Below, one piece after another: positions 1 through 8,509 of a DNA stretch of 64,000 nt (position 1 is its first letter; every line of letters starts with the position of its first letter). The stretch spans positions 186,001 to 250,000 of the forward strand of contig JBPPLQ010000001.1 in NCBI GenBank assembly GCA_051307355.1, written 5' to 3'. A program made the position numbers and the translations under genes. The notes beneath the pieces are model-generated. The model was not told the origin of the DNA. It did no database searches and worked only from the letters and a program-made list of their open reading frames with translations. This DNA comes from Makana argininalis_D. GTDB lineage: Bacteria > Pseudomonadota > Gammaproteobacteria > Enterobacterales > Enterobacteriaceae.

Positions 1-6
1 ATTAAA

Positions 7-1728
7 ATGTTAGCTAGTAAATATTTATTATTTACTCTTAAAAAAGTTAATAATAATACAGAAAAATTTAATAATAAATTAATGATAAGATCAGGAATGA
101 TAAGAAAGTTATCATCTGGTATTTATACATGGCTACCAACTGGATTAAGAATTTTAAGAAAAGTGGAAAATATTATTAGAAAAGAAATGAATAAAATTAA
201 TTCAATTGAAATTTCTTTACCTATAATACAACCTATTGATCTTTTTAAAAAAAGCGGTCGTTTATTAAAATATAAAAATAACTTATTTATAATAAAAGAC
301 AGAAGTAATAAATTACTAATTTTAGGACCTACTCATGAAGAATTAATAACTAAAATTATGAGTAATAATAATTTTTCATACAAGCAATTTCCAATAATTT
401 TATATCAAATACAAACTAAATTTAGAGATGAAATAAGACCCTATGGAGGAATAATAAGATCTAGAGAATTTCTAATGAAAGATGCATATTCGTTTCATTA
501 TGATAAAAAATCTTTAAAAAAAACATACAAACAAATATATGAAACATATATAACAATTTTTAAAAAAATTGGATTAAATTTTATTATTGTTAAAGCATAC
601 AATGGATCAATTGGCGGTAATATATCGCATGAATTTCAAGTATTTTCTAAATATGGAAAAGATAAAATAGCTATTTCAAATAAATCTAAATATGCTGCAA
701 ATATAGAAGTAGCAAAATATAAATTTTCAAAACATAAATTTGATAAATATGAAAATCTTAGACTAATAAATACATCTAATATTAATAATATTAATGAATT
801 AATTAATTCTTTTTCTATTAAACATAAAAGAATCACTAAAACCTTTATAGTAAAAGCTAATAAAAAATTTAATAAAAGTCATTATATAGCTTTAATATTA
901 CGTATTGATCATAATTTAAATATATTTAAAATTGAAAAATTACCACAAATTTATACTCCATTAACTTTAGCAAGTGATAAAGAAATTTATGATTTATTTA
1001 AAACTAATATTTTTTATTTAGGACCAGTTAATATGAAATTACCTGTTATTGTGGATTACAGTGCATATATGATGGATAATTTTATATCAGGTTCGAATAT
1101 TCATAATAAACATTTTTTTGATATAAATTGGAAAAGAGATGTAAATATAAATTTAATAGAAGATTTAAGAAATGTAATAGATGGTGATATAAGCCCTGAC
1201 GGCAAAGGTCAATTAAAGATTAAAAATTGTATTGAAATAGGACATATATTTCAATTAGGCACTAAATATTCAAAAATAATGAAATTAAAAATTAAAGGAA
1301 AAGATGGAAAAAATAATAAAATTTATATGGGATGTTATGGAATAGGAATAACTAGATTAATATCATCAATAATTGAACAAAATAATATTAAAAATAAAAT
1401 TATCTGGCCTGAATCAATAGCTCCGTTTAATATTGCTATTTTACCTATTAATATGCATAAATCATTAATAGTTAATAAAATATCAAATTATTTATATAAT
1501 GAAATAAAAAAAATAGGCATTGATACAATTTTGTATGATAAAAAAGTCAGTCCTGGAGTTATGTTTGCTGAAATAGAACTAATCGGTATTCCTAATTATA
1601 TTATAGTAAGTGAAAGAAACTTAAAAAATAAAAAAATAGAATATAAAAATTTAATTACTGGAAAAGTTGATTTAATCAATATAAATAACATTGTTGAATA
1701 TTTAAATATTAAATTTTTTAAAAAATAA
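7..1728 (+). CDS. proS: Prolyl-tRNA synthetase
   Basis: Charges tRNA-Pro in the cytoplasm. The 573-residue length equals the bacterial-type ProRS of E. coli (572). Seen: class II motifs (GPTHEELIT near residue 107; MGCYGIGITR near 441), the bacterial insertion (INS) editing domain between about residues 225 and 400, and a C-terminal anticodon-binding domain ending in EYLNIKFFKK. The INS domain, which hydrolyses Ala-tRNA-Pro in the family, keeps family blocks such as EKLPQIYTPLTLA, in contrast to ThrRS and AlaRS in this window. ATG start at 7; the gene converges on adk with one base between the stops. Confidence 0.97.
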   Translation: MLASKYLLFTLKKVNNNTEKFNNKLMIRSGMIRKLSSGIYTWLPTGLRILRKVENIIRKEMNKINSIEISLPIIQPIDLFKKSGRLLKYKNNLFIIKDRSNKLLILGPTHEELITKIMSNNNFSYKQFPIILYQIQTKFRDEIRPYGGIIRSREFLMKDAYSFHYDKKSLKKTYKQIYETYITIFKKIGLNFIIVKAYNGSIGGNISHEFQVFSKYGKDKIAISNKSKYAANIEVAKYKFSKHKFDKYENLRLINTSNINNINELINSFSIKHKRITKTFIVKANKKFNKSHYIALILRIDHNLNIFKIEKLPQIYTPLTLASDKEIYDLFKTNIFYLGPVNMKLPVIVDYSAYMMDNFISGSNIHNKHFFDINWKRDVNINLIEDLRNVIDGDISPDGKGQLKIKNCIEIGHIFQLGTKYSKIMKLKIKGKDGKNNKIYMGCYGIGITRLISSIIEQNNIKNKIIWPESIAPFNIAILPINMHKSLIVNKISNYLYNEIKKIGIDTILYDKKVSPGVMFAEIELIGIPNYIIVSERNLKNKKIEYKNLITGKVDLININNIVEYLNIKFFKK

Positions 1729-1729
1729 T

Positions 1730-2392
1730 TTATTTATTTTCTTTATTATAATTTATTTTATTAAAAATATTATTTATTATCTCTTCTTTATTTTTAGAAG
1801 CATCAACAATATAATAATTATTGTTACCAATTAGAGATTCTTTATAATAAAAATTTAGTAAATTATTATTATTTTTATGATATTCAATAAGACGTTTGTT
1901 TAATATATTTTTTTTATCATCATTTCTAGTTATTAATAAATCTCCTGTTATATCATCTTTTCCTTCAACTTTAGGTGGATTAAATTTCGAATTATATATT
2001 CTACCTGAAGGTATATGTATTTTTCTATAAACAATACGATCAATTATAGTTTTATCTTTTATTGAAAGAAAAATTATATAATCAAATTTAATACCTAATT
2101 TTTTTAAAGATATTGCTTGTTTATAAGTTCTAGGAAATCCGTCTAAAACAAATCCATTTTTACAATCTTGTTTAGTAATTCTTGATTTTACAAATGAAAT
2201 CACAATTGCATCATTTAATAATCTTCCAGAAGATATAGTTTTTGTAAAATTATTTTTATATTTAGTTTTTTTTTTCATACTATTTCTTATTAAATTACTT
2301 GTACAAATATGTTTAATTCCATATTTTTTGGAAATTAATTGTGACTGAGTACCTTTTCCAGATCCTGGAGCTCCAATAATAATTATATTCAT
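1730..2392 (-). CDS. adk: Adenylate kinase
   Basis: Interconverts ATP + AMP and 2 ADP. Seen: N-terminal P-loop GAPGSGKGTQ (residues 7-16), the AMP-binding stretch with TSNLIR, DGFPRT, and a LID region containing GRIYN and DDITGDLL. At 220 residues it is close to the E. coli enzyme (214); the C-terminus is lysine/asparagine-rich like the rest of the genome. Convergent with proS. Probably the only adenine nucleotide kinase visible here; it stands alone on the minus strand between proS and dnaX. Confidence 0.97.
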   Translation of the reverse strand: MNIIIIGAPGSGKGTQSQLISKKYGIKHICTSNLIRNSMKKKTKYKNNFTKTISSGRLLNDAIVISFVKSRITKQDCKNGFVLDGFPRTYKQAISLKKLGIKFDYIIFLSIKDKTIIDRIVYRKIHIPSGRIYNSKFNPPKVEGKDDITGDLLITRNDDKKNILNKRLIEYHKNNNNLLNFYYKESLIGNNNYYIVDASKNKEEIINNIFNKINYNKENK

Positions 2393-2470
2393 ATTTTTTG
2401 TTTAAATAAAATTTTTAATTTTATTAATACATAAGTTTATATAATAAAATTATGTATTAAATATATTGTT

Positions 2471-3553
2471 TTAATATTTAGAATAAAATAATATTATTTT
2501 AAATATAATCATTTCAAATCCAATTTTATAATTTGGTGCAAAATTTATTTCTTTACGACCATTTAAAAATATTTGATAATATAATTGTAAATTATAATTT
2601 GATATTACAATAGAAAGATTTTTTAATCTTAAATTAATTTTATTATTTTTGTATTTTGTTTTAATTAGTTTATAAAATATAATTTTATTTATTAAAAATA
2701 ATATATCAACTATAAGGTTATCCCAATCTATAATGATTTCGTGTAATTGATCTATTTTTTTCATTAAAGAAATTAAATCTTTTTTTGATAAATATTCAAT
2801 AATTGAAATAGCATGTTCTAAGTCTAAAATTCCTAATATTTTTTTAACTGATTTTAAACTAATTGTATTATTATCTATTGCAATTACTTGTTCAACTAAA
2901 CTTAATGCATCTCTTATACTACCATTGGCAAATTTAGATATAATTTTTAAAGCTGAAGATTCTGAATAAATTTTTTCTTTTTTTAAAATATTAAGTAAAT
3001 ATATATAAATATTATTTATATTAATAGGTTTTAAATTAAAATGCAAACATCTTGAAATTATAGTAATTGGTATTTTACTAGGGTCTGTAGTAATTAATAA
3101 AAATTTTACATATTTTGGCGGTTCTTCTAAAGTTTTTAATATTGCATTAAAACTATATTTAGATAGCATATGTATTTCATCAATAATATATATTTTAAAA
3201 CGTCTTTCAGAAGGTAAATATTGTATATTATCAATAATTTCTCTTATATCTTCAATTTTTGTTTTTGATGCAGCATCAACTTCAATTACATCTATACCAT
3301 ATCCTTTTGTAATTTCTTTACAAGAATTACACATATTACATGTATTATAAGTTATTCCATTTTCACAATTTAAACTTTTAGCTAAAAGTCTTGCAGTAGT
3401 TGTTTTACCAACACCTCTTGTTCCAGAAAATAAATAAGCATGATGAAGTTTACCTAGTTTAATACTATTAAAAATTGCTGAAACTATATGTGTTTGACCT
3501 ATTAAATCCTTAAATTGATTTGGACGCCATTTTCTAGCAAGTACTTTATACAT
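2471..3553 (-). CDS. dnaX: DNA polymerase III gamma-type clamp-loader subunit (short DnaX)
   Basis: ATPase motor of the sliding-clamp loader. Seen: Walker A GTRGVGKTT (44-52), four zinc-module cysteines (63, 72, 75, 78), IIDEIHMLS Walker B region, SRC sensor motif, and the oligomerisation domain up to residue 360. E. coli DnaX makes tau (643 residues) and, by frameshifting, gamma (431). Here the frame stops inside or just after domain III, so only a gamma-like product can be made and the tau domains that bind the DnaB helicase and the polymerase alpha subunit are absent. Works with HolB (42179-43156) and DnaE (38616-42095). Good start: MYKVLARKWRP matches the family. Confidence 0.96.
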   Translation of the reverse strand: MYKVLARKWRPNQFKDLIGQTHIVSAIFNSIKLGKLHHAYLFSGTRGVGKTTTARLLAKSLNCENGITYNTCNMCNSCKEITKGYGIDVIEVDAASKTKIEDIREIIDNIQYLPSERRFKIYIIDEIHMLSKYSFNAILKTLEEPPKYVKFLLITTDPSKIPITIISRCLHFNLKPININNIYIYLLNILKKEKIYSESSALKIISKFANGSIRDALSLVEQVIAIDNNTISLKSVKKILGILDLEHAISIIEYLSKKDLISLMKKIDQLHEIIIDWDNLIVDILFLINKIIFYKLIKTKYKNNKINLRLKNLSIVISNYNLQLYYQIFLNGRKEINFAPNYKIGFEMIIFKIILFYSKY

Positions 3554-3635
3554 TTTATTAAATTTATTGAAATTATCAAAACTAATATTTTTAAAGTATT
3601 TTATATAATTAATTTATTCATATTTAATATTTTTA

Positions 3636-3722
3636 TACCCAGGGCGGGACTTGAACCCGCATAACTATTTGCTAGTTGAGGGATTTTAAGTCCCTTGTGT
3701 CTTCCTATTTCACCACCTGGGC
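3636..3722 (-). tRNA. tRNA-Leu (anticodon UAA)
   Basis: Reverse complement folds as a class II tRNA with a long variable arm; anticodon stem-loop GGGAC-TTAAAAT-CCC gives anticodon TAA. Acceptor GCCCAGG pairs with CCTGGGT (G1-U72 wobble), discriminator A73, T-loop GGTTCAAGTCC. No CCA is encoded. Lies 15 bp downstream of tRNA-Cys, probably cotranscribed. Confidence 0.93.
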
Positions 3723-3737
3723 TTATATATTTATAAT

Positions 3738-3808
3738 AGGCGCATCTCGGAATTGAACCGAGGTAAACGGATTTGCAATCCGTTGCATAACCACTCTGCC
3801 AAAGCGCC
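3738..3808 (-). tRNA. tRNA-Cys (anticodon GCA)
   Basis: Reverse complement starts GGCGCTTTGGCAGAGTGG; the anticodon loop TTGCAAA gives GCA. Discriminator U73, as is normal for tRNA-Cys. T-loop GGTTCAATTCC. No encoded CCA. First gene of a two-tRNA unit with tRNA-Leu. Confidence 0.93.
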
Positions 3809-4169
3809 TTAATAAAGATAATCATAAATTATTCATAATTAAAAATATATTTTTATAAATTATTTATTTAAAAATATATTAATAATAATATATATTAAAT
3901 TATAATTATAAAATAAAATATTTTAAAAATAATTAAATTATACCATTTATTTTTTTTTTTGTAAATTTTATTTAAAATTTATTTATTATATATTAATATT
4001 AAATTTTAAATAACAGTATTAATATTTAATAAAATTTAACATTAAAATAATTTATAAATATATTTATTTTGCAACTAAATTAATTTATTCTTACTTTAAA
4101 AATAAAATTAGTTTATATTTATTTTTAAAATAATATAATATAAATAAAATATAAAATTTGATTAAAATA
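3809..4169. other. Intergenic spacer between the divergent tRNA-Cys/Leu unit and dnaQ
   Basis: About 360 bp of almost pure A/T including a run of eleven T near 3950. It must hold promoters for both the tRNA pair (minus) and dnaQ (plus), but I see no convincing -35/-10 pair, no coding potential and no remnant of rnhA, which neighbours dnaQ in E. coli. Confidence 0.6.
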
Positions 4170-4904
4170 ATGAAAAAAAAAATAATAAGACAAATTGTAA
4201 TAGATACTGAAACTACTGGTATGAATAAAAAAGGAATTCATTACAAGAATCATAGAATAATAGAAATAGGAGCTATAGAAATAATAAATAGAAATATTAC
4301 TGGAAATTATTTTCATTCTTATATAAAACCAAATAGAGATATAGATATTGATGCATTTAATATACATGGTATTAGTAATGAATTTTTAAAAGATAAACCA
4401 AAATTTTCAGAAATAGCATATAAATTTTTTAATTTTATTAAAGGTTGTGATATTATAATTCATAATGCACAATTTGATATAGGTTTTATAAATTATGAAT
4501 TTTCTATTCTTAATATAGGAATTAAAAAAATAAATGATTATTGTAATATAATAGATAGTCTTGCAATTGCTAGAAAACTATTTCCAGGAAAAAGAAATAG
4601 TTTAGATGCACTTTGTAATAGATATTTTATTGATAGTACAAAACGTAAAAAACATGGAGCATTATTAGATTCTGAAATCCTTGCAGATATTTTTTTACTT
4701 ATGACTGGAGGTCAGAAATCAATAAAGTTTAATATATCAGAATATGAAAACAAAAAAAAAATAGAATATAAAAATAAATATCATTATTATAATAAAAAAA
4801 AAAATAAAATAATTTATGCTAATAAAGATGAAACTAATACACATGAAGTAATATTAAATAATATATATAAAAAAAATAAAAAATGCTTATGGAAAAACAA
4901 ATAA
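4170..4904 (+). CDS. dnaQ: DNA polymerase III epsilon subunit (3'-5' proofreading exonuclease)
   Basis: Proofreads for DnaE in the replicase core. Seen: DEDDh exonuclease motifs, IDTETTG with D12 and E14, HNAQFDIGF, and KKHGALLDSEILAD with the general-base His; all catalytic residues are present. TGGQKSIKF after the domain resembles the clamp-binding segment. An in-frame TTG at 4158 is open, but ATG at 4170 places MKKKIIRQIVIDTETTG exactly over the E. coli N-terminus and gives 244 residues against 243, so I take the ATG. Retained proofreading is notable in so reduced a genome. Confidence 0.95.
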   Translation: MKKKIIRQIVIDTETTGMNKKGIHYKNHRIIEIGAIEIINRNITGNYFHSYIKPNRDIDIDAFNIHGISNEFLKDKPKFSEIAYKFFNFIKGCDIIIHNAQFDIGFINYEFSILNIGIKKINDYCNIIDSLAIARKLFPGKRNSLDALCNRYFIDSTKRKKHGALLDSEILADIFLLMTGGQKSIKFNISEYENKKKIEYKNKYHYYNKKKNKIIYANKDETNTHEVILNNIYKKNKKCLWKNK

Positions 4905-4954
4905 AATATTTATTGTTTAAATAAATTTAAAAACATATTAAATGGTTTTATTTT

Positions 4955-5545
4955 ATGTATAAAAAACTAATAGTTAATGAACTTAATGAATCATTATTCA
5001 TACTTGATAAATTTATTAAAAGTAATAATAATATAAAATTAATACAACAAGCTGCGAAAATAATTGTAAATACATTCAAATCAGGATGTAAAATTATTTC
5101 TTGTGGTAATGGCGGTTCTCATTGTGATGCTATGCATTTATCTGAAGAATTAATGGGTTTTTATCGTGAATACAGATGTGGTTATCCTGCTATTTCTATT
5201 TCTGATTCAAGTTATATATCTTGTGTAAGTAATGATTTAAGTTATTCTAAAATTTTTTCTAGATATATAGATTCTATAGGAAAAAATGGTGATTTATTAA
5301 TAGCATTAACTACATCTGGTAATTCAAAAAATATTATTAATGCTGTAAATTCTGCTAAAAACAAAAACATAAAAGTGATAGTTTTGACTGGGAATAATGG
5401 ATATAAAAATAAAGAAGATGTTGATTTAGAAATATGTATTAAACATATAGGTTATGCTGATAGAATACAAGAAATGCATATTAAAATAATACATATAATT
5501 ATATTTATTGTAGAAACAATAATTAAAAAAAATATTAAAAAATAA
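4955..5545 (+). CDS. gmhA: Phosphoheptose (sedoheptulose 7-phosphate) isomerase
   Basis: First enzyme of ADP-heptose synthesis for LPS inner core, converting sedoheptulose 7-phosphate to D-glycero-manno-heptose 7-phosphate. Single SIS domain, 196 residues against 192 in E. coli, colinear without gaps through the N-terminal 80. Seen: SCGNGGSHCDAMH (49-61), Glu65, TTSGNS, and ADRIQEMHIKIIH carrying the late catalytic His. The position equivalent to Arg69 of E. coli (GRYREN) is Phe here (GFYREY). No other LPS gene occurs in the window. A different SIS-domain role (for example DiaA-like) is possible but the sequence is clearly GmhA-type. Confidence 0.93.
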   Translation: MYKKLIVNELNESLFILDKFIKSNNNIKLIQQAAKIIVNTFKSGCKIISCGNGGSHCDAMHLSEELMGFYREYRCGYPAISISDSSYISCVSNDLSYSKIFSRYIDSIGKNGDLLIALTTSGNSKNIINAVNSAKNKNIKVIVLTGNNGYKNKEDVDLEICIKHIGYADRIQEMHIKIIHIIIFIVETIIKKNIKK

Positions 5546-5618
5546 AATTTTTGTTTAAATTTTTAATTTTTAAATTAAATAAAATTTTAATAAAATGAAA
5601 TAAAATTTAGAGAAAATT

Positions 5619-5903
5619 ATGTTAATAATTAATGCTGAATTTCGTAAAAATAAAGGAAAAGGTTATAGTAGAAGATTAAGATTAAAAAATAAAATACCAT
5701 CTGTAATTTATGGATTAAATAAAATATCTTATATTATTAAGATAAATCAAAAATTTTTATCTAAAAATAAAATTAAACAATATTTAAATAAAAAAAATTT
5801 ACTAATTAATATTAAAGGAAAAAAAATAAAAGTCAAAATACAAGAAATACAAAAACATTCATTTAAACCTAAAATTATTCATATTGATTTTATTAGAATT
5901 TAA
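5619..5903 (+). CDS. rplY: 50S ribosomal protein L25 (short, single-domain form)
   Basis: Binds the 5S rRNA on the large subunit. 94 residues, the same length as the E. coli single-domain L25; it lacks the CTC-type C-terminal extension of many other bacteria. Seen: INAEFRKNKGKGYSRRLR at the N-terminus, VIYG, and the closing HSFKPKIIHIDFIRI. Preceded by GAGAA about 8 bases before the ATG. Followed by tRNA-Ser. Confidence 0.96.
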   Translation: MLIINAEFRKNKGKGYSRRLRLKNKIPSVIYGLNKISYIIKINQKFLSKNKIKQYLNKKNLLINIKGKKIKVKIQEIQKHSFKPKIIHIDFIRI

Positions 5904-5961
5904 CTTTATTAATAAATGATTAAATATTTTTTATCTGTTCAATATAAATCTGTTAATATTA

Positions 5962-6051
5962 GGTGAGGTGTCAGAGTGGATTAAAGAGCACGCCTGGAAA
6001 GTGTGTATACATTATTAAAATGTATCGAGGGTTCGAATCCCTCCCTCACCT
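5962..6051 (+). tRNA. tRNA-Ser (anticodon GGA)
   Basis: Class II tRNA; anticodon loop CTGGAAA gives GGA; long variable arm; T-loop GGTTCGAATCC. Acceptor GGTGAGG pairs with CCTCACC. The next base, position 73, is T rather than the G usual in bacterial tRNA-Ser. No encoded CCA. Confidence 0.93.
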
Positions 6052-6102
6052 AATTAATAAAATTAATTTTATTTGTTAACAAAATGCATCTTTGTAAAGA
6101 AA

Positions 6103-8496
6103 TTAATTAATATTAAAATTAATATTTAAAATATTTTTTTTAAATTTTAGAATTAATTTTACAAAACAATTTTTCACTATGTTAGAAATTTCATTTTTAT
6201 GTAATGTACGTTTTAAATTTTGTAAAGTTAATCTAATAGAAAAACTTTTGAACCCGTATTTAATTTCTGGTCCTTCATAAATATTCAATAATGTAATATC
6301 AATAAGTTTTTTTTTAAGATTTTTTTTACATTCAGATATAATATCTATATATTTGATATTATTAGATACAATACATGATATATCTCTATAATAATATGGA
6401 AACGTAGAAATAGAATTTATTTTAAATTTTTTATTTTTATAAGTTTTATTTAATAAAATTTCAAAAACCAATGTTTTACAATTTAAATTAAAATATTTTA
6501 AAATATTAGGATTAAGAAATCCAAAATATGCAATTTTTTTATTTTTTAAATAAACTTCAGAGCTTTTACCTGGATGAAATAATTTATTATTACATTCTTT
6601 AAATTCAATATTTGTAATTTGATTATTAATTTCAAAAATAGATTCAATATCTCCTTTAATATCATAAAAATCTGCATTTTCATTTTTTTTATCCCAATAT
6701 TCATTGTAAATTGATCCAATAATAATTCCAGAAATAAAAAATTTTTGATTAATTCCAATATTATATTTTTTATCAGGTATAAAACAAAAACCGCTTTCAA
6801 ATAACTTAATTCTTTTTTGTTGTCGATATCTATTATAAATTGCTGTCTTTATAAGACCTGTTAATAAAGATATTCTCATTGCACACATATCTTTAGATAT
6901 TGGATTTAATATTTTTAAACATGATTTATTAGGAAAAATAATATTTTGTTCTTTTATATTAATAAAGCTGTAATTTATTACTTCTTGATATCCACGATGT
7001 AATAAAAATGTTTTAATTTTAGAAAATTCAATATTTTTTTTTTTATTAAATTTAATGGGGTTTTTATTTATATATGGTACTTTTTTAATATTATCATAAC
7101 CATATATTCTACATATTTCTTCTATTATATCTTCTTCTATTAATATATCATTTCTCCATTTAGGTGGAATGATATTCCAACCAAGTTGATATTTTCTTTT
7201 TTTAAATCCAAGATTGTTTAAGATATTATTAATTTTAATGTCAGGAATATAATTTCCTATAATTTTATTAATCTTTTTTCTTGTAATAAATATTTTTTTT
7301 TTTTTTGAAATATTATTTACATTATTTTTATATAAAATATTACCTGGAACACCACCACATATCATTACTAATAAATAAGTTAATCTATTTAATGCATATT
7401 CTTGTATATTGATATCTATTTCTCTTTCATATAAAGTATTAACTTCTGTATTAAGATTGCAATATTTAATATTATTTAATATTGATAATTTATTAAATAA
7501 AGCACATTCTAATATTATATTTTTAGTTTTTGCATTAATTTCATAATTATTATTATTTATAATTCCAACTATTGACATTACGTGTGTTTTGTCAGCAATA
7601 ATTAAAATTTTATTATTTAAATTTATTTGTATTCCATTTATTAAATTAATTTTTTCATTATTATATGCATATCTAATTATAATTTTACTTTCGATTTTAT
7701 CTAAATCAAATACATTAAAAGGTTGACCAAGTTCAATTTGAACATAATTAATGATATTTTTGATACAATGTTCTAATTTTATACCACAATTTTTTAATCT
7801 TTCACTAATCCATATTGGTGTAATAGATTTGAAATTAATATTTTTTATTATTCTTAATAAATATTTAAAACATAATTTTTTTTCTTTTATTTTAAATTTT
7901 ATTTTGAAATTTTTATTTAAAATATGATTATTTATTATTTTTGGATATTTAATTGGTATTTTATTTTTTGCTGAAATTTCTCTAGCTATACCAATTAAAC
8001 TTAAACAATCTGATCTATTATATGGAATAGATATATCAAATATATTATCATCAAGATTAAAATAATTTTCTATTTTTTTACATTTTGTTAAAATATTTTT
8101 AATATCTATTATTTTATTTTTTTTAAATTTAATGTTTATATTTTTAAAATTAAAAATTTTATTATCAGAAATATTACCAAATTTATCTAAAATTTTTTTT
8201 TTTATATTATAATTTAAAAAATATTTTTTATATATTAAAATTTTCATCTTTTTTTTATCACTAAAAATATTTAATTTTTTTTTTTTACCTATATCTATTT
8301 TTAATATATATATATTTTTATTTTTAGAATAAATTTTAAATTTTATTATTTTCCCAATTATAAATTTATTAAAATTATAATTTTTTTTTTTATTATTATA
8401 TACCTCAAAACCTAACATACTTATTTGTTCAGATAATTTATAACTACTAATTTTTGGATTAACTAATTCTCTAAGCCATAATTCACTTACTTTCAT
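6103..8496 (-). CDS. pheT: Phenylalanyl-tRNA synthetase beta subunit, editing pocket degraded
   Basis: Forms the alpha2-beta2 PheRS with PheS. Near full length (797 against 795 in E. coli). Seen: tRNA-binding OB domain about 38-150 (very lysine-rich and divergent), B3/B4 editing domain about 200-400, catalytic-like fold and a C-terminal anticodon-binding domain with FPYYYRDIS. In the editing pocket the position of E. coli His261 (GQPMHAFD) is Asn261 (GQPFNVFD), and the TDASHRYERG block is TEVNTLYERE at 350-359 (Ala356 equivalent is Val); Glu334 and Thr354 equivalents (E330, T350) remain. Post-transfer editing of Tyr-tRNA-Phe is therefore doubtful (inference). Starts 13 bases after pheS. Confidence 0.96.
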   Translation of the reverse strand: MKVSELWLRELVNPKISSYKLSEQISMLGFEVYNNKKKNYNFNKFIIGKIIKFKIYSKNKNIYILKIDIGKKKKLNIFSDKKKMKILIYKKYFLNYNIKKKILDKFGNISDNKIFNFKNINIKFKKNKIIDIKNILTKCKKIENYFNLDDNIFDISIPYNRSDCLSLIGIAREISAKNKIPIKYPKIINNHILNKNFKIKFKIKEKKLCFKYLLRIIKNINFKSITPIWISERLKNCGIKLEHCIKNIINYVQIELGQPFNVFDLDKIESKIIIRYAYNNEKINLINGIQINLNNKILIIADKTHVMSIVGIINNNNYEINAKTKNIILECALFNKLSILNNIKYCNLNTEVNTLYEREIDINIQEYALNRLTYLLVMICGGVPGNILYKNNVNNISKKKKIFITRKKINKIIGNYIPDIKINNILNNLGFKKRKYQLGWNIIPPKWRNDILIEEDIIEEICRIYGYDNIKKVPYINKNPIKFNKKKNIEFSKIKTFLLHRGYQEVINYSFINIKEQNIIFPNKSCLKILNPISKDMCAMRISLLTGLIKTAIYNRYRQQKRIKLFESGFCFIPDKKYNIGINQKFFISGIIIGSIYNEYWDKKNENADFYDIKGDIESIFEINNQITNIEFKECNNKLFHPGKSSEVYLKNKKIAYFGFLNPNILKYFNLNCKTLVFEILLNKTYKNKKFKINSISTFPYYYRDISCIVSNNIKYIDIISECKKNLKKKLIDITLLNIYEGPEIKYGFKSFSIRLTLQNLKRTLHKNEISNIVKNCFVKLILKFKKNILNINFNIN

Positions 8497-8509
8497 TAAT
8501 TTCTCGATT

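Noticed and set aside
3601..3825. Plausible-looking 74-codon frame over the tRNA-Leu/tRNA-Cys pair
   Set aside because: It is antisense to two well-formed tRNAs; the GC-rich codons derive from the tRNA stems.
4158..4169. TTG at 4158 as dnaQ start
   Set aside because: Adds four residues before the family N-terminus; the ATG at 4170 aligns exactly with E. coli.
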